A stretch of 64,000 nucleotides of DNA from Pseudomonas sp. Leaf58 (lineage in GTDB: Bacteria > Pseudomonadota > Gammaproteobacteria > Pseudomonadales > Pseudomonadaceae): NCBI RefSeq assembly GCF_003627215.1, contig NZ_CP032677.1:3911501-3975500 (forward strand), read 5' to 3'. A program made the position numbers and the translations under genes. How positions within the stretch are numbered: the first letter of the stretch is position 1; the number at the start of each line of letters is the position of its first letter. Positions 17,421 to 25,690 of the stretch are shown here, piece after piece. Below the pieces are notes generated by a model. The model had not been told where the DNA came from, searched no databases, and was given only the letters and a program-made list of their open reading frames with translations.

Positions 17421-18800
17421 ATGAGCGAATCCATCATGCACTTTGCCCCTGTAGAGCAAGCCAGCCGTTTCCTGGCCGACAACCCCGATATCGAGCTGTT
17501 CGAACTGTTCATCCTCGACGCCAACGGCGTACCGCGCGGCAAGCTGCTGCACCGCGAGGAACTGCTGGCCGTGTACCAAACTGGCCGGCCGCTGCCCAGC
17601 ACCATCCTCGGCCTGACCCTGAACGGCGACGACGTGGAAAACTCCGGCCTGGTGTGGGACGTCGGCGACATCGACTGCCGCGCCTACCCGCTGGAAGGCA
17701 GCTTGGTGCGCCTGCCCTGGCGCCGGGTGCCGACCGCCGCGGTGCAAGTGAGCATGCACCCCAGCGAAGGCCTGCCCGCCAGTATCGCCGACCCGCGCCA
17801 TGTGCTGCTGCGCACCATCGAGGCGCTGAAGGCCGACGGCTATCACCCGGTGATGGCCTGCGAACTGGAGTTCTACCTGCTCGACCAGCAGCGTGACGCC
17901 CAGGGCCGCCCGCAACCGGCGCTGGACAACGATGGTGGCCGCCCACGCACCACCCAGGTCTATGGCCTGCGTGAACTGGAACAGATCGAACCGTTCCTCG
18001 CCGACTTGTACGCCGCCTGCAAGGCCCAAGGCATCCCCGCCCGCACCGCGATTTCGGAATACGCCCCCGGCCAGGTGGAAATCACCCTCGAGCACGGCGA
18101 CGCCTTGCAGGCGATGGACCAGGCCGTGCGCTACAAGCGCCTGGTAAAAGGTGTGGCGCATGCCCACGGCATGCAGGCCTGCTTCATGGCCAAGCCGTTC
18201 GCGCAACTGGCCGGTACCGGCATGCACATGCACCTGAGCCTGGCCGACAGCGCTGGCAACAACCTGTTCGCCAGTGAAGACAAAGCCGGCACCCCACTGC
18301 TGCGCCAGGCCGTGGCCGGCATGCTGCGCCACCTGCGTGACTCGCTGCTGCTGTTCTGCCCCAACGCCAACTCGTTCCGCCGCTTCCAGGCCAACAGCTA
18401 TGCGCCGCTGGCCCCAACCTGGGGCGTGGACAACCGTACCGTCAGCCTGCGCGTGCCGGGCGGCCCGGCCAACAGCCGGCATGTGGAGCACCGCATCTGC
18501 GGCGCCGACGCCAACCCCTACCTGGCCGCCGCAGCGATCCTGGCAGCCAGCCATCGCGGCATTCGCGAACAGCTGGACCCGGGGGCACCGGTCGAAGGCA
18601 ATGGCTATGCCCAGGCCACCGAGCACCTGCCCACCGACTGGCTGACGGCCCTCGACGCCCTGCAGCATTCCAGCTGGGCTCGCGAAGCATTGGGCGAAGA
18701 CTTCCTGGGCGTGTACCTGAAGGTCAAGCGCGCCGAGTACCGCCAGTTCATGGCCGAAGTCAGCGAGCAGGACTGGCGCTGGTACCTGCACCAGGCCTGA
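17421..18800 (+). CDS. Glutamine synthetase-family gamma-glutamylpolyamine synthetase
   Basis: The protein has 459 residues. Family motifs include ACELEFYLLD (metal-binding Glu pair region), GTGMHMHLSL, NSFRRFQANSYAP (ATP/phosphate binding) and NPYLAAAAILAA. Length and adjacency to an FAD amine oxidase match PuuA/SpuI-type enzymes. These ATP-dependently glutamylate putrescine or related amines before oxidation. The start at ATG 17421 (MSESIMHFAPVEQ) is chosen; a second ATG at 17436 is also possible, and neither has a strong Shine-Dalgarno site. The oxidase gene follows after 24 bp, so the two form an operon. Confidence 0.88.
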   Translation: MSESIMHFAPVEQASRFLADNPDIELFELFILDANGVPRGKLLHREELLAVYQTGRPLPSTILGLTLNGDDVENSGLVWDVGDIDCRAYPLEGSLVRLPWRRVPTAAVQVSMHPSEGLPASIADPRHVLLRTIEALKADGYHPVMACELEFYLLDQQRDAQGRPQPALDNDGGRPRTTQVYGLRELEQIEPFLADLYAACKAQGIPARTAISEYAPGQVEITLEHGDALQAMDQAVRYKRLVKGVAHAHGMQACFMAKPFAQLAGTGMHMHLSLADSAGNNLFASEDKAGTPLLRQAVAGMLRHLRDSLLLFCPNANSFRRFQANSYAPLAPTWGVDNRTVSLRVPGGPANSRHVEHRICGADANPYLAAAAILAASHRGIREQLDPGAPVEGNGYAQATEHLPTDWLTALDALQHSSWAREALGEDFLGVYLKVKRAEYRQFMAEVSEQDWRWYLHQA

Positions 18801-18824
18801 GCCCCTACCTAACAAGGAACACCC

Positions 18825-20132
18825 ATGAATGCAGCATTGAACAAAGGCCCGGCGCAGCGCGCGCCGTCCTATTACAGCGCCACCCTCAACGACCATACCG
18901 AGTACCCGCAGCTCAAAGGCACGGTGCAGGTAGATGTCGCTATCATCGGCGGCGGCTTCACCGGCGTGGCCACCGCTGTAGAGTTGGCCGAGCGGGGCCT
19001 GAAGGTGGCCATCGTCGAAACCAACCGGATCGGCTGGGGCGCCAGCGGGCGCAATGGCGGCCAGGTTACCGGGAGCCTGTCGGGTGACGAAGCCATGCGC
19101 ACGCAGATGCGCAACCGGCTGGGTGCCGAGGTCGACGATTTCATCTGGCACCTGCGCTGGCGCGGGCACCAAGTGATCGAGCAGCGCGTGGCGCGCTATG
19201 GCATCGACTGCGACCTCAAGCACGGCCACCTGCATGCGGCGATGAAGCCCTCGCACATGGACGAGCTGCGCGCATTCGAGGCTGAAGCCCGGCGCCGGGG
19301 CATGGGCGAACAGGTGCAGTTGCTGGACCGCAATGCCGTGGCCGAGCACCTGCACAGCCCGCTGTACCTGGGCGCGCTGAAGAACCTGCGCAACCTGCAC
19401 CTGCACCCGCTCAACCTGTGCCTGGGCGAGGCCCGGGCTGCGCACAGCCTGGGTGCGCTGATTTTTGAAAATTCCGAAGTGCTGGACATCGTCCACGGCC
19501 CACGCCCAGCGGTAGTCACCGCCCACGGCCGGGTCGAGGCGCGCCAGGTAATGCTGGCCGGCGATGTTTACCACAAACTGGAAAAACGCCAGCTCAAGGG
19601 CAAGATCTTCCCGGCCATGGGCGGCATCGTCACCACCGCCCCCCTGGGTGACCTGGCCGAGCAAATCAACCCGCAGGACCTGGCGGTGTACGACTGCCGC
19701 TTTGTCCTCGACTACTACCGCCTGACCGCCGACAAGCGCCTGCTGTTCGGCGGTGGTGCCAACTATTCCGGCCGCGATTCACGGGACATCGAAGGCGAAC
19801 TGCGCCCATGCATCGAACGTACCTTCCCGCTGTTGAAAGGCGTACCGATCGAGTTCCAGTGGAGCTGCGCCATGGGCATCGTGGTCAACCGCATTCCGCA
19901 GTTGGGCAAGCTGTCGGACAACGTGTGGTATTGCCAGGGGTACTCGGGGCACGGCATAGCCACCAGCCACATCATGGGCGAGATCATGGCCGAGGCGTTG
20001 ACCGGGACGCTGGAGAAGTTCGACACCTTTGCCCAATGCAAACATGTGCGGGTGCCGATGGGGGACTTGCTGGGCAACCCGCTGCTGGCGGCGGGGATGT
20101 GGTATTACCAGATGCTTGAGAAACTGCGCTGA
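18825..20132 (+). CDS. FAD-dependent gamma-glutamylputrescine oxidase-like protein (PuuB/DadA-type)
   Basis: The protein has 435 residues. The Rossmann FAD motif is at about 37-45 (DVAIIGGGFTGV, ending in an acidic residue at VAIVETN). GWGASGRNGGQVTGSL follows, the conserved stretch of PuuB-type oxidases. Near the C terminus is GYSGHGIATSHIMGE. It would oxidise the gamma-glutamylated amine made by the upstream synthetase, producing an aldehyde, ammonia and H2O2. AAGGAA lies eight bases before the ATG. A REP pair follows the stop. Confidence 0.88.
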   Translation: MNAALNKGPAQRAPSYYSATLNDHTEYPQLKGTVQVDVAIIGGGFTGVATAVELAERGLKVAIVETNRIGWGASGRNGGQVTGSLSGDEAMRTQMRNRLGAEVDDFIWHLRWRGHQVIEQRVARYGIDCDLKHGHLHAAMKPSHMDELRAFEAEARRRGMGEQVQLLDRNAVAEHLHSPLYLGALKNLRNLHLHPLNLCLGEARAAHSLGALIFENSEVLDIVHGPRPAVVTAHGRVEARQVMLAGDVYHKLEKRQLKGKIFPAMGGIVTTAPLGDLAEQINPQDLAVYDCRFVLDYYRLTADKRLLFGGGANYSGRDSRDIEGELRPCIERTFPLLKGVPIEFQWSCAMGIVVNRIPQLGKLSDNVWYCQGYSGHGIATSHIMGEIMAEALTGTLEKFDTFAQCKHVRVPMGDLLGNPLLAAGMWYYQMLEKLR

Positions 20133-20136
20133 TTTC

Positions 20137-20235
20137 ACTGGCCTCTTCGCGGGTAAACCCGCTCCCACAGGTATTGCACAACCCTTGAGAGTTGCACAGA
20201 ACCTGTGGGAGCGGGTTCACCCGCGAAGAGGCCAG
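20137..20235. repeat. Inverted REP pair (oxidase/fadD intergenic)
   Basis: The arms 20137-20170 (CTGGCCTCTTCGCGGGTAAA...) and 20202-20235 (CCTGTGGGAGCGGGTTCACC...) lie between convergent genes. Confidence 0.9.
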
Positions 20236-20259
20236 TAAAGCCAGCCGAGATTCAGAAGA

Positions 20260-21957
20260 TCAGGCGATCTTCTTCAAGCCCTGCTTCTTCAGCTCTTCAT
20301 CACGCAGCTCGCGGCGCAGGATCTTGCCCACGTTGGTGGTCGGCAACGAATCGCGGAACTCGATCTGGCGCGGCACCTTATAGCCGGTCACATTGGCGCG
20401 CATGTGCTCCATCACCTGCTCCTTGGTCACGGTCATGCCCGGCTTGACCACGATGAACACTTTGATCACTTCACCGGACTTCTCGTCCGGCACGCCGATA
20501 GCCGCGCATTGCAATACGCCGGGCAGGGCCGCCAGCACGTCTTCCAGTTCATTGGGGTACACGTTGAAGCCCGAGACCAGAATCATGTCCTTCTTGCGGT
20601 CGACGATACGCATGTAGCCGTCCGGCTGGATCAAGGCGATGTCGCCGGTCTTCAGCCAGCCTTCGCTGTCGAGGATCTCGGCAGTGGCGTCCTCGCGCTG
20701 CCAGTAGCCCTTCATCACCTGCGGGCCCTTGACGCACAGCTCGCCCACCTCGCCCAGCGCCAACTCGTGGCCGGCGTCGTCGATGACCTTGCACAGGGTG
20801 GAAGGCACCGGGATACCGATGGTGCCGACCTGGTTGGCCTCCGACGGGTTCACCGCCGCCACCGGGCTGGTCTCGGTCATGCCGTAGCCTTCGCAGATGG
20901 CGCAGCCGGTCACGGCCTTCCAGCGTTCAGCCACGCTCAGTTGCAAGGCCATGCCGCCAGACAAAGTGATTTTCAGCGCCGAGAAGTCCAGGGCACGGAA
21001 AGCCTCGTTGTTGCACAAGGCAACGAACAGGGTGTTAAGGCCGACAAAGCCGCTGAACTTCCACTTGCCCAGCTCCTTGACCATGGCCGGCAGGTCACGT
21101 GGGTTGCTGATCAGCACGTTGTGGTTGCCAATCAGCATCATCGCCATGCAATGGAAGGTAAAGGCATAGATGTGGTACAGCGGCAGCGGGGTGATGAGGA
21201 TTTCGCAACCTTCATGCAGGTTGGAGCCCATCAGTGCCCGGCACTGCAGCATGTTGGCCACCAGGTTGCGGTGGGTCAGCATCGCCCCCTTGGCCACGCC
21301 GGTGGTACCACCGGTGTACTGCAACACCGCCACGTCGTTGGCCTGCGGGTTGGCCTCGGTTACCGGCTGGCCCTTGCCCTGCGCCAGCGCATCGTTGAAG
21401 CGCACAGCGCGCGGCAGGTTGTAGGCCGGTACCATCTTCTTCACGTACTTGATCACGCTGTTGATCAGCAGGCGCTTGAGTGGCGGCAGCAAGTCGGCCA
21501 CTTCGGTGACGATGACGTGCTTGACCTGGGTCTTGGGCACCACCTTTTCCGCCAAGTGGGCCATGTTGGCCAGGCACACCAGGGCTTTGGCACCGGCGTC
21601 GTTGAACTGGTGTTCCATCTCCCGCGCGGTGTACAGCGGGTTGGTGTTGACCACGACCAGCCCGGCACGCATAGCGCCGAACACCGCTACCGGGTATTGC
21701 AATACATTGGGCAGCTGCACGGCAATGCGGTCACCCGGCTTGAGGTCGGTATGCTGTTGTAGCCAGGCGGCAAACGCCCCAGACAGCGCATACAGCTCGC
21801 CATAAGTGATAGTCTTGCCCAGGTTGCTAAAGGCCGGTTTGTCTGCAAAGCGTTGGCAGGATTGCTTGAGTACCGCCTGGATATTGGGGAATTCATCAGG
21901 ATTGATTTCCGCCGTAATCCCGGCTGGGTACTTATCCTTCCAAAAATTTTCGATCAT
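20260..21957 (-). CDS. fadD1: Long-chain fatty acid--CoA ligase
   Basis: The 565-residue adenylate-forming enzyme starts MIENFWKDKYPAGI. Motifs are YTGGTTGVAKGA (P-loop A3), EGYGMTETSP (A5), GWLKTGDIA (A7), DRKKDMILVSGFNVYPNE (A8) and PTTNVGKILRR near the C terminus (A10 Lys). It activates fatty acids to acyl-CoA for beta-oxidation or PHA synthesis at the inner membrane. It is the downstream member of a tandem pair with 290 bp between the genes. That gap suggests its own promoter. The in-frame start at 21978 is rejected because the shorter N terminus matches the paralogue. Confidence 0.93.
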   Translation of the reverse strand: MIENFWKDKYPAGITAEINPDEFPNIQAVLKQSCQRFADKPAFSNLGKTITYGELYALSGAFAAWLQQHTDLKPGDRIAVQLPNVLQYPVAVFGAMRAGLVVVNTNPLYTAREMEHQFNDAGAKALVCLANMAHLAEKVVPKTQVKHVIVTEVADLLPPLKRLLINSVIKYVKKMVPAYNLPRAVRFNDALAQGKGQPVTEANPQANDVAVLQYTGGTTGVAKGAMLTHRNLVANMLQCRALMGSNLHEGCEILITPLPLYHIYAFTFHCMAMMLIGNHNVLISNPRDLPAMVKELGKWKFSGFVGLNTLFVALCNNEAFRALDFSALKITLSGGMALQLSVAERWKAVTGCAICEGYGMTETSPVAAVNPSEANQVGTIGIPVPSTLCKVIDDAGHELALGEVGELCVKGPQVMKGYWQREDATAEILDSEGWLKTGDIALIQPDGYMRIVDRKKDMILVSGFNVYPNELEDVLAALPGVLQCAAIGVPDEKSGEVIKVFIVVKPGMTVTKEQVMEHMRANVTGYKVPRQIEFRDSLPTTNVGKILRRELRDEELKKQGLKKIA

Positions 21958-22118
21958 GGAAGCCCACTCCTTCAGCAACAGCGAAGTTCGATACGCGTCG
22001 ATGCGCTTATTATTGATATGAGATGCCGGCTCGTTGCAAACCGGATCATCTGAAAGCGGGCCGAGAGTAACAGCTTTGCCTAGGGTCGCCTAGAGGCCAA
22101 AACCGGCCTCACGGTCAC

Positions 22119-22152
22119 AAAAATGACTCAATGAAGAATACGGGTCATTTTT
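22119..22152. promoter_or_regulatory. Inverted repeat upstream of fadD1 (candidate operator or hairpin)
   Basis: AAAAATGAC at 22119-22127 is a perfect inverted copy of GTCATTTTT at 22144-22152, with 16 bp between. It lies in the fadD2-fadD1 gap, about 160 bp upstream of the fadD1 start and just downstream of a candidate promoter. It could bind a dimeric repressor or form a weak hairpin. Confidence 0.35.
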
Positions 22153-22161
22153 AGAGTATTT

Positions 22162-22190
22162 ACATTAGACCCCCGCGTTTTGAGCTTCAA
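22162..22190 (-). promoter_or_regulatory. Weak sigma-70-like promoter candidate for fadD1
   Basis: On the minus strand, TTGAAG (22190-22185) and TAATGT (22167-22162) are separated by 17 bp. The -35 match is fair and the -10 match poor. Position and spacing are the only support. Confidence 0.25.
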
Positions 22191-22247
22191 GCGGCAAGCT
22201 AGAGCGTGTCCAGGGCGCTGACTTGTCGCTTGAGTCGTGAAGCGGGT

Positions 22248-23936
22248 TCAAGCGATATCCCGCAGTTCCCGCCGCAGAATCTTGCCCACCGGCGTCATTG
22301 GCAGCGACTCGCGTAGCACGATGTGCTTGGGCACCTTGTAGCCGGTGAAGTTGGCTTTGCAGTAGGCCTTGAGCTCATCGACGCTCAAGCCGCCCTCGCG
22401 CGGCACCACAAACAACTTCACCGCTTCGCCGGAACGCTCGTCCGGCACGCCGATAGCTGCACAGTTGGCGACCTTGGGGTGGCCCATCACCACGTCCTCG
22501 ATCTCGTTGGGGTACACGTTGAAGCCCGAGACGATGATCATGTCCTTCTTGCGGTCGACGATGCGGGTGAAGCCGTCCGGGTCGATCACCGCGATGTCAC
22601 CGGTCTTGAGCCAACCCTCTGCATCCATGGCCTGGGCCGTGGCCTCGGGCTGCTGCCAGTACCCCTTCATCACCTGCGGGCCCTTGATGCACAGCTCGCC
22701 CGGCTCGCCCAGCGGCAGCTCGTTGCCGTCGTCGTCGATCACCTTGAACGCGGTGCCCGCCACCGGGATGCCCACCGTGCCCAGGCGCGCCTGGGTGCCA
22801 TAAGGGTTGGTGCTGGCCACCGGCGAGGTTTCAGTCAGGCCGTAGCCTTCGACGATGCGGCAACCCGTGAGTGCTTCCCAGCGCTCAGCGGTAGCCTTGA
22901 CCAGCGCCGTGCCACCCGAGTTGGTGACCTTCAGCGCCGAGAAGTCCAGCTGGCGGAAGCCCGGGTGATCCATCAGCGCGACGAACAGCGTGTTCAGGCC
23001 CAGCAAGGCGGAGAAACGCCATTTGCCCAGCTCCTTGATGAAGCCGGGAATATCCCGAGGGTTGGTAATCAGCACGTTATGGTTGCCGGTGACCATCATG
23101 CACATGCAGTTCGCGGTAAAGGCATAGATGTGGTACAGCGGCAACGGGGCAATCATCACCTCCTGGCCGTCCTTGATCAGTTTTTGCCCGTCCGGCCCGT
23201 GCTGCGAGAAACACGCCAGCACCTGCAGCATGTTGGCCACCAGGTTGCCGTGGGTAAGCATCGCGCCCTTGGCCAGGCCAGTGGTGCCGCCGGTGTATTG
23301 CAGTACGGCGATGTCGTCCAGGCTCAGCGGCACCGGCTTGTGCGACAGCTCGCGGCCTTGGCGCAGCACCTGCTTGAACGGCACCGCCTGGGGCAACTGG
23401 TAGGCCGGCACCATCTTCTTCAGCTTGTCGACCACAGTGTTTACCAGCCAGCCCTTGGCAGTGGGCAGCAGGTCGCCCATCTTGGCCTCGATCAGGTACT
23501 CGATGCCGGTGTCGGGCAGCACCTCCTGCACGCGCTTGCCGAACATGTTCAGGTACACCAGCGCACGCGCGCCGCTGTCCTTGAACTGGTGGCGCATCTC
23601 GCGCTCGGTATACAGCGGGTTGGTGTTGACCACGATCAGGCCTGCGCGCAGGGCCCCGAACACGGCAATGGGGTACTGCAGCACGTTGGGCATCTGCACC
23701 GCGATGCGCTCCCCCGGCTTGAGGTCGGTATGCTGCTGCAACCAGGCGGCGAAGGCCGCCGAATGGCGCTCCAGCTCCGCATAGGTCAGGGTCACCCCCA
23801 AGTTGCTGAAGGCCGGGCGGTCGGCAAAGCGCTTGCAGGAGCGCTCGAACACCTCGACCACCGAGGTATAGGCATTGATGTCGATGGTGGAAGGCACGCC
23901 CGCCGGGCGCTTGTCATTCCAGAAGTCGGCTTGCAT
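22248..23936 (-). CDS. fadD2: Long-chain fatty acid--CoA ligase (second, upstream paralogue)
   Basis: The 562-residue protein starts MQADFWNDKRPAGVP. It has the same motif series as fadD1: YTGGTTGLAKGA, EGYGLTETSP, GWLKTGDIAVI, DRKKDMIIVSGFNVYPNE and TPVGKILRRELRD. Large stretches are identical to fadD1 (for example FAAWLQQHTDLKPG), pointing to an old tandem duplication. It is divergent from the lipase-like hydrolase gene. Confidence 0.93.
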   Translation of the reverse strand: MQADFWNDKRPAGVPSTIDINAYTSVVEVFERSCKRFADRPAFSNLGVTLTYAELERHSAAFAAWLQQHTDLKPGERIAVQMPNVLQYPIAVFGALRAGLIVVNTNPLYTEREMRHQFKDSGARALVYLNMFGKRVQEVLPDTGIEYLIEAKMGDLLPTAKGWLVNTVVDKLKKMVPAYQLPQAVPFKQVLRQGRELSHKPVPLSLDDIAVLQYTGGTTGLAKGAMLTHGNLVANMLQVLACFSQHGPDGQKLIKDGQEVMIAPLPLYHIYAFTANCMCMMVTGNHNVLITNPRDIPGFIKELGKWRFSALLGLNTLFVALMDHPGFRQLDFSALKVTNSGGTALVKATAERWEALTGCRIVEGYGLTETSPVASTNPYGTQARLGTVGIPVAGTAFKVIDDDGNELPLGEPGELCIKGPQVMKGYWQQPEATAQAMDAEGWLKTGDIAVIDPDGFTRIVDRKKDMIIVSGFNVYPNEIEDVVMGHPKVANCAAIGVPDERSGEAVKLFVVPREGGLSVDELKAYCKANFTGYKVPKHIVLRESLPMTPVGKILRRELRDIA

Positions 23937-24157
23937 TTATTATTGTTCCTCTGCCTGGACCCGCTGGGTGTCCTTATAGTCCTTTGACCTGCTCGCGGCG
24001 AAAGCGAAAAGGCGTTGACCCGACGTTAGCAGGTAAGCCCAAGGTGGCATATACGCCAAGTGCCGCCATTAACATTGTGAATCTTATTTGTGCCCTTCCT
24101 GCAATTCGGCCGGTTGTGCATACACTGTTCGGGTACCTGCGCGCACAAGGACCCGCC

Positions 24158-25102
24158 ATGCCTCACGACGCCTTCTGGCTGCCCGCCAGTGAGCACTGCA
24201 GCCTGTATGTACACCAATGGCTGCCGGCCACGCCGGTAAAAGCCGCGGTGTTGCTGGCCCACGGCATGGCCGAGCATGCCGGGCGCTACCAACGCTTGGG
24301 CCACGCCCTGAGCGAGGCGGGCTTTGCCCTGTTCGCCGCCGACCAACGCGGCCACGGGCGCACCGCCGAGCTCGGCAGCCTCGGCCTGTTCGCCCGCAAC
24401 CATGGCTGGAATGCCGTAGTCAACGACCTTGGGTTGCTGGCCCAGCACATCGGCCAGCAGTACCCGTGCACGCCGCTGTTCCTGTTCGGCCACAGCATGG
24501 GCAGCTACATCGCCCAGGCCTACCTGCTGCACCACAGCGGCAGCTTGCATGGGGCGATTCTCAGTGGTTCCAACTACCAGCCGGCGGCGCTGTACCGCGT
24601 GGCGCGGCTAATTGCCCGGCTGGAAGCCTGGCGCCAAGGGCCGCTGGGTAAAAGTGCACTGATCGAATGGTTGTCGTTCGGGTCGTTCAACAAGGCGTTC
24701 AAACCCAACCGCACGGCGTTCGACTGGCTCAGCCGCGACCCGGCACAGGTCGACCTGTACGTCGACGACCCGTTGTGCGGCTTTCGTTGCAGCAACCAAT
24801 TGTGGCTCGACCTGCTGCAAGGCTTGGCGCAAATCAGCCAGCCGAGTAACCTCGCGCAGATCGATCCGAACCTGCCACTGCTGGTGATTGGTGGGGAATG
24901 TGATCCGGTCAGTGCCGGCAAGCGTCTCACCCATCTGGCCGACGCCCTGCGCGCGACCGGCAACCGGCATGTACAACTGCGCGTCTACCCTGAAGCGCGC
25001 CATGAAGTACTCAACGAAACCAACCGTGACGAGGTCATCGCCGATATTCTCGGCTGGCTTGAACAGGCACTGGCCCTTGGCCGCTCTGTGCGCAATGAAT
25101 GA
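24158..25102 (+). CDS. Alpha/beta hydrolase, monoacylglycerol lipase-like
   Basis: The 314-residue protein has a monoglyceride-lipase-type N terminus: LAHGMAEHAGRYQRLGHAL, then ADQRGHGRT. The catalytic triad is Ser in FGHSMGS, Asp in GGECDPVS and His in EARHEVLNE. It probably releases free fatty acids from acylglycerols or other esters. That fits its position between fatty-acyl-CoA ligases and an enoyl-CoA hydratase. The start at ATG 24158 (MPHDAFWLPAS) is chosen. An open frame extends upstream to 23984 but its extra 58 residues cross the divergent promoter. Confidence 0.87.
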   Translation: MPHDAFWLPASEHCSLYVHQWLPATPVKAAVLLAHGMAEHAGRYQRLGHALSEAGFALFAADQRGHGRTAELGSLGLFARNHGWNAVVNDLGLLAQHIGQQYPCTPLFLFGHSMGSYIAQAYLLHHSGSLHGAILSGSNYQPAALYRVARLIARLEAWRQGPLGKSALIEWLSFGSFNKAFKPNRTAFDWLSRDPAQVDLYVDDPLCGFRCSNQLWLDLLQGLAQISQPSNLAQIDPNLPLLVIGGECDPVSAGKRLTHLADALRATGNRHVQLRVYPEARHEVLNETNRDEVIADILGWLEQALALGRSVRNE

Positions 25103-25136
25103 TAGCCACCCTCGCCTACCGCTTAAGGAAGCCACG

Positions 25137-25607
25137 ATGTCCCAGGTCACCAACACGCCTTACGAAGCCCTCGAAGTAGGTCAGAAGGCCGAATACAAAA
25201 AGTCCGTCGAAGAACGCGACATCCAGCTGTTCGCCGCCATGTCCGGTGACCACAACCCGGTGCACCTGGATGCCGAATTCGCTGCCAAGAGCATGTTCCG
25301 CGAGCGCATCGCCCACGGCATGTTCAGCGGTGCGCTGATCAGTGCTGCAGTGGCCTGCACCCTGCCAGGCCCGGGCACCATCTACCTGGGCCAGAAAATG
25401 AGCTTCCAGAAGCCGGTGAAGATCGGCGACTCGCTGACTGTGCGCCTGGAGATTCTCGAGAAGCTGCCCAAGTTCAAGGTGCGTATCGCCACCAATGTGT
25501 ACAACCAGAACGATGAGCTGGTGGTCGAGGGTGAGGCCGAAATCCTGGCGCCGCGCAAGCAGCAGACCGTCGAGCTGGTGTCGCCGCCGAATTTCGTGGC
25601 TAGCTGA
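25137..25607 (+). CDS. phaJ: MaoC-family (R)-specific enoyl-CoA hydratase (PhaJ type)
   Basis: The 156-residue hotdog-fold protein contains the hydratase-2 motif FAAMSGDHNPVHLDAEFA, with the catalytic Asp and His. HGMFSGALISAAV follows. Its length equals that recalled for P. putida PhaJ4. Such enzymes convert beta-oxidation enoyl-CoA to (R)-3-hydroxyacyl-CoA for polyhydroxyalkanoate synthesis. The start has AAGGAAG about five bases upstream. It follows the lipase-like gene by 34 bp, so co-transcription is likely. Confidence 0.85.
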   Translation: MSQVTNTPYEALEVGQKAEYKKSVEERDIQLFAAMSGDHNPVHLDAEFAAKSMFRERIAHGMFSGALISAAVACTLPGPGTIYLGQKMSFQKPVKIGDSLTVRLEILEKLPKFKVRIATNVYNQNDELVVEGEAEILAPRKQQTVELVSPPNFVAS

Positions 25608-25623
25608 AGATTGATGTAGCCAG

Positions 25624-25688
25624 TACCGGCCGCTTCGCGGGCAAGCCCGCTCCTACAACAATCTTTGTAAGAGCGTACTTGCCCGCAA
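25624..25688. repeat. REP element with a degenerate inverted partner
   Basis: 25624-25657 is a clear REP (TACCGGCCGCTTCGCGGGCA...). The partner at about 25666-25688 (TGTAAGAGCGTACTTGCCCG) is truncated and has mismatches. It lies between convergent phaJ and the sigma-factor gene. Confidence 0.8.
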
Positions 25689-25690
25689 CA

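Noticed and set aside
17277..19664. Minus-strand frame (~795 codons) opposite the glutamine synthetase and oxidase genes
   Set aside because: Spans two well-supported genes on the other strand and has no motif of its own.
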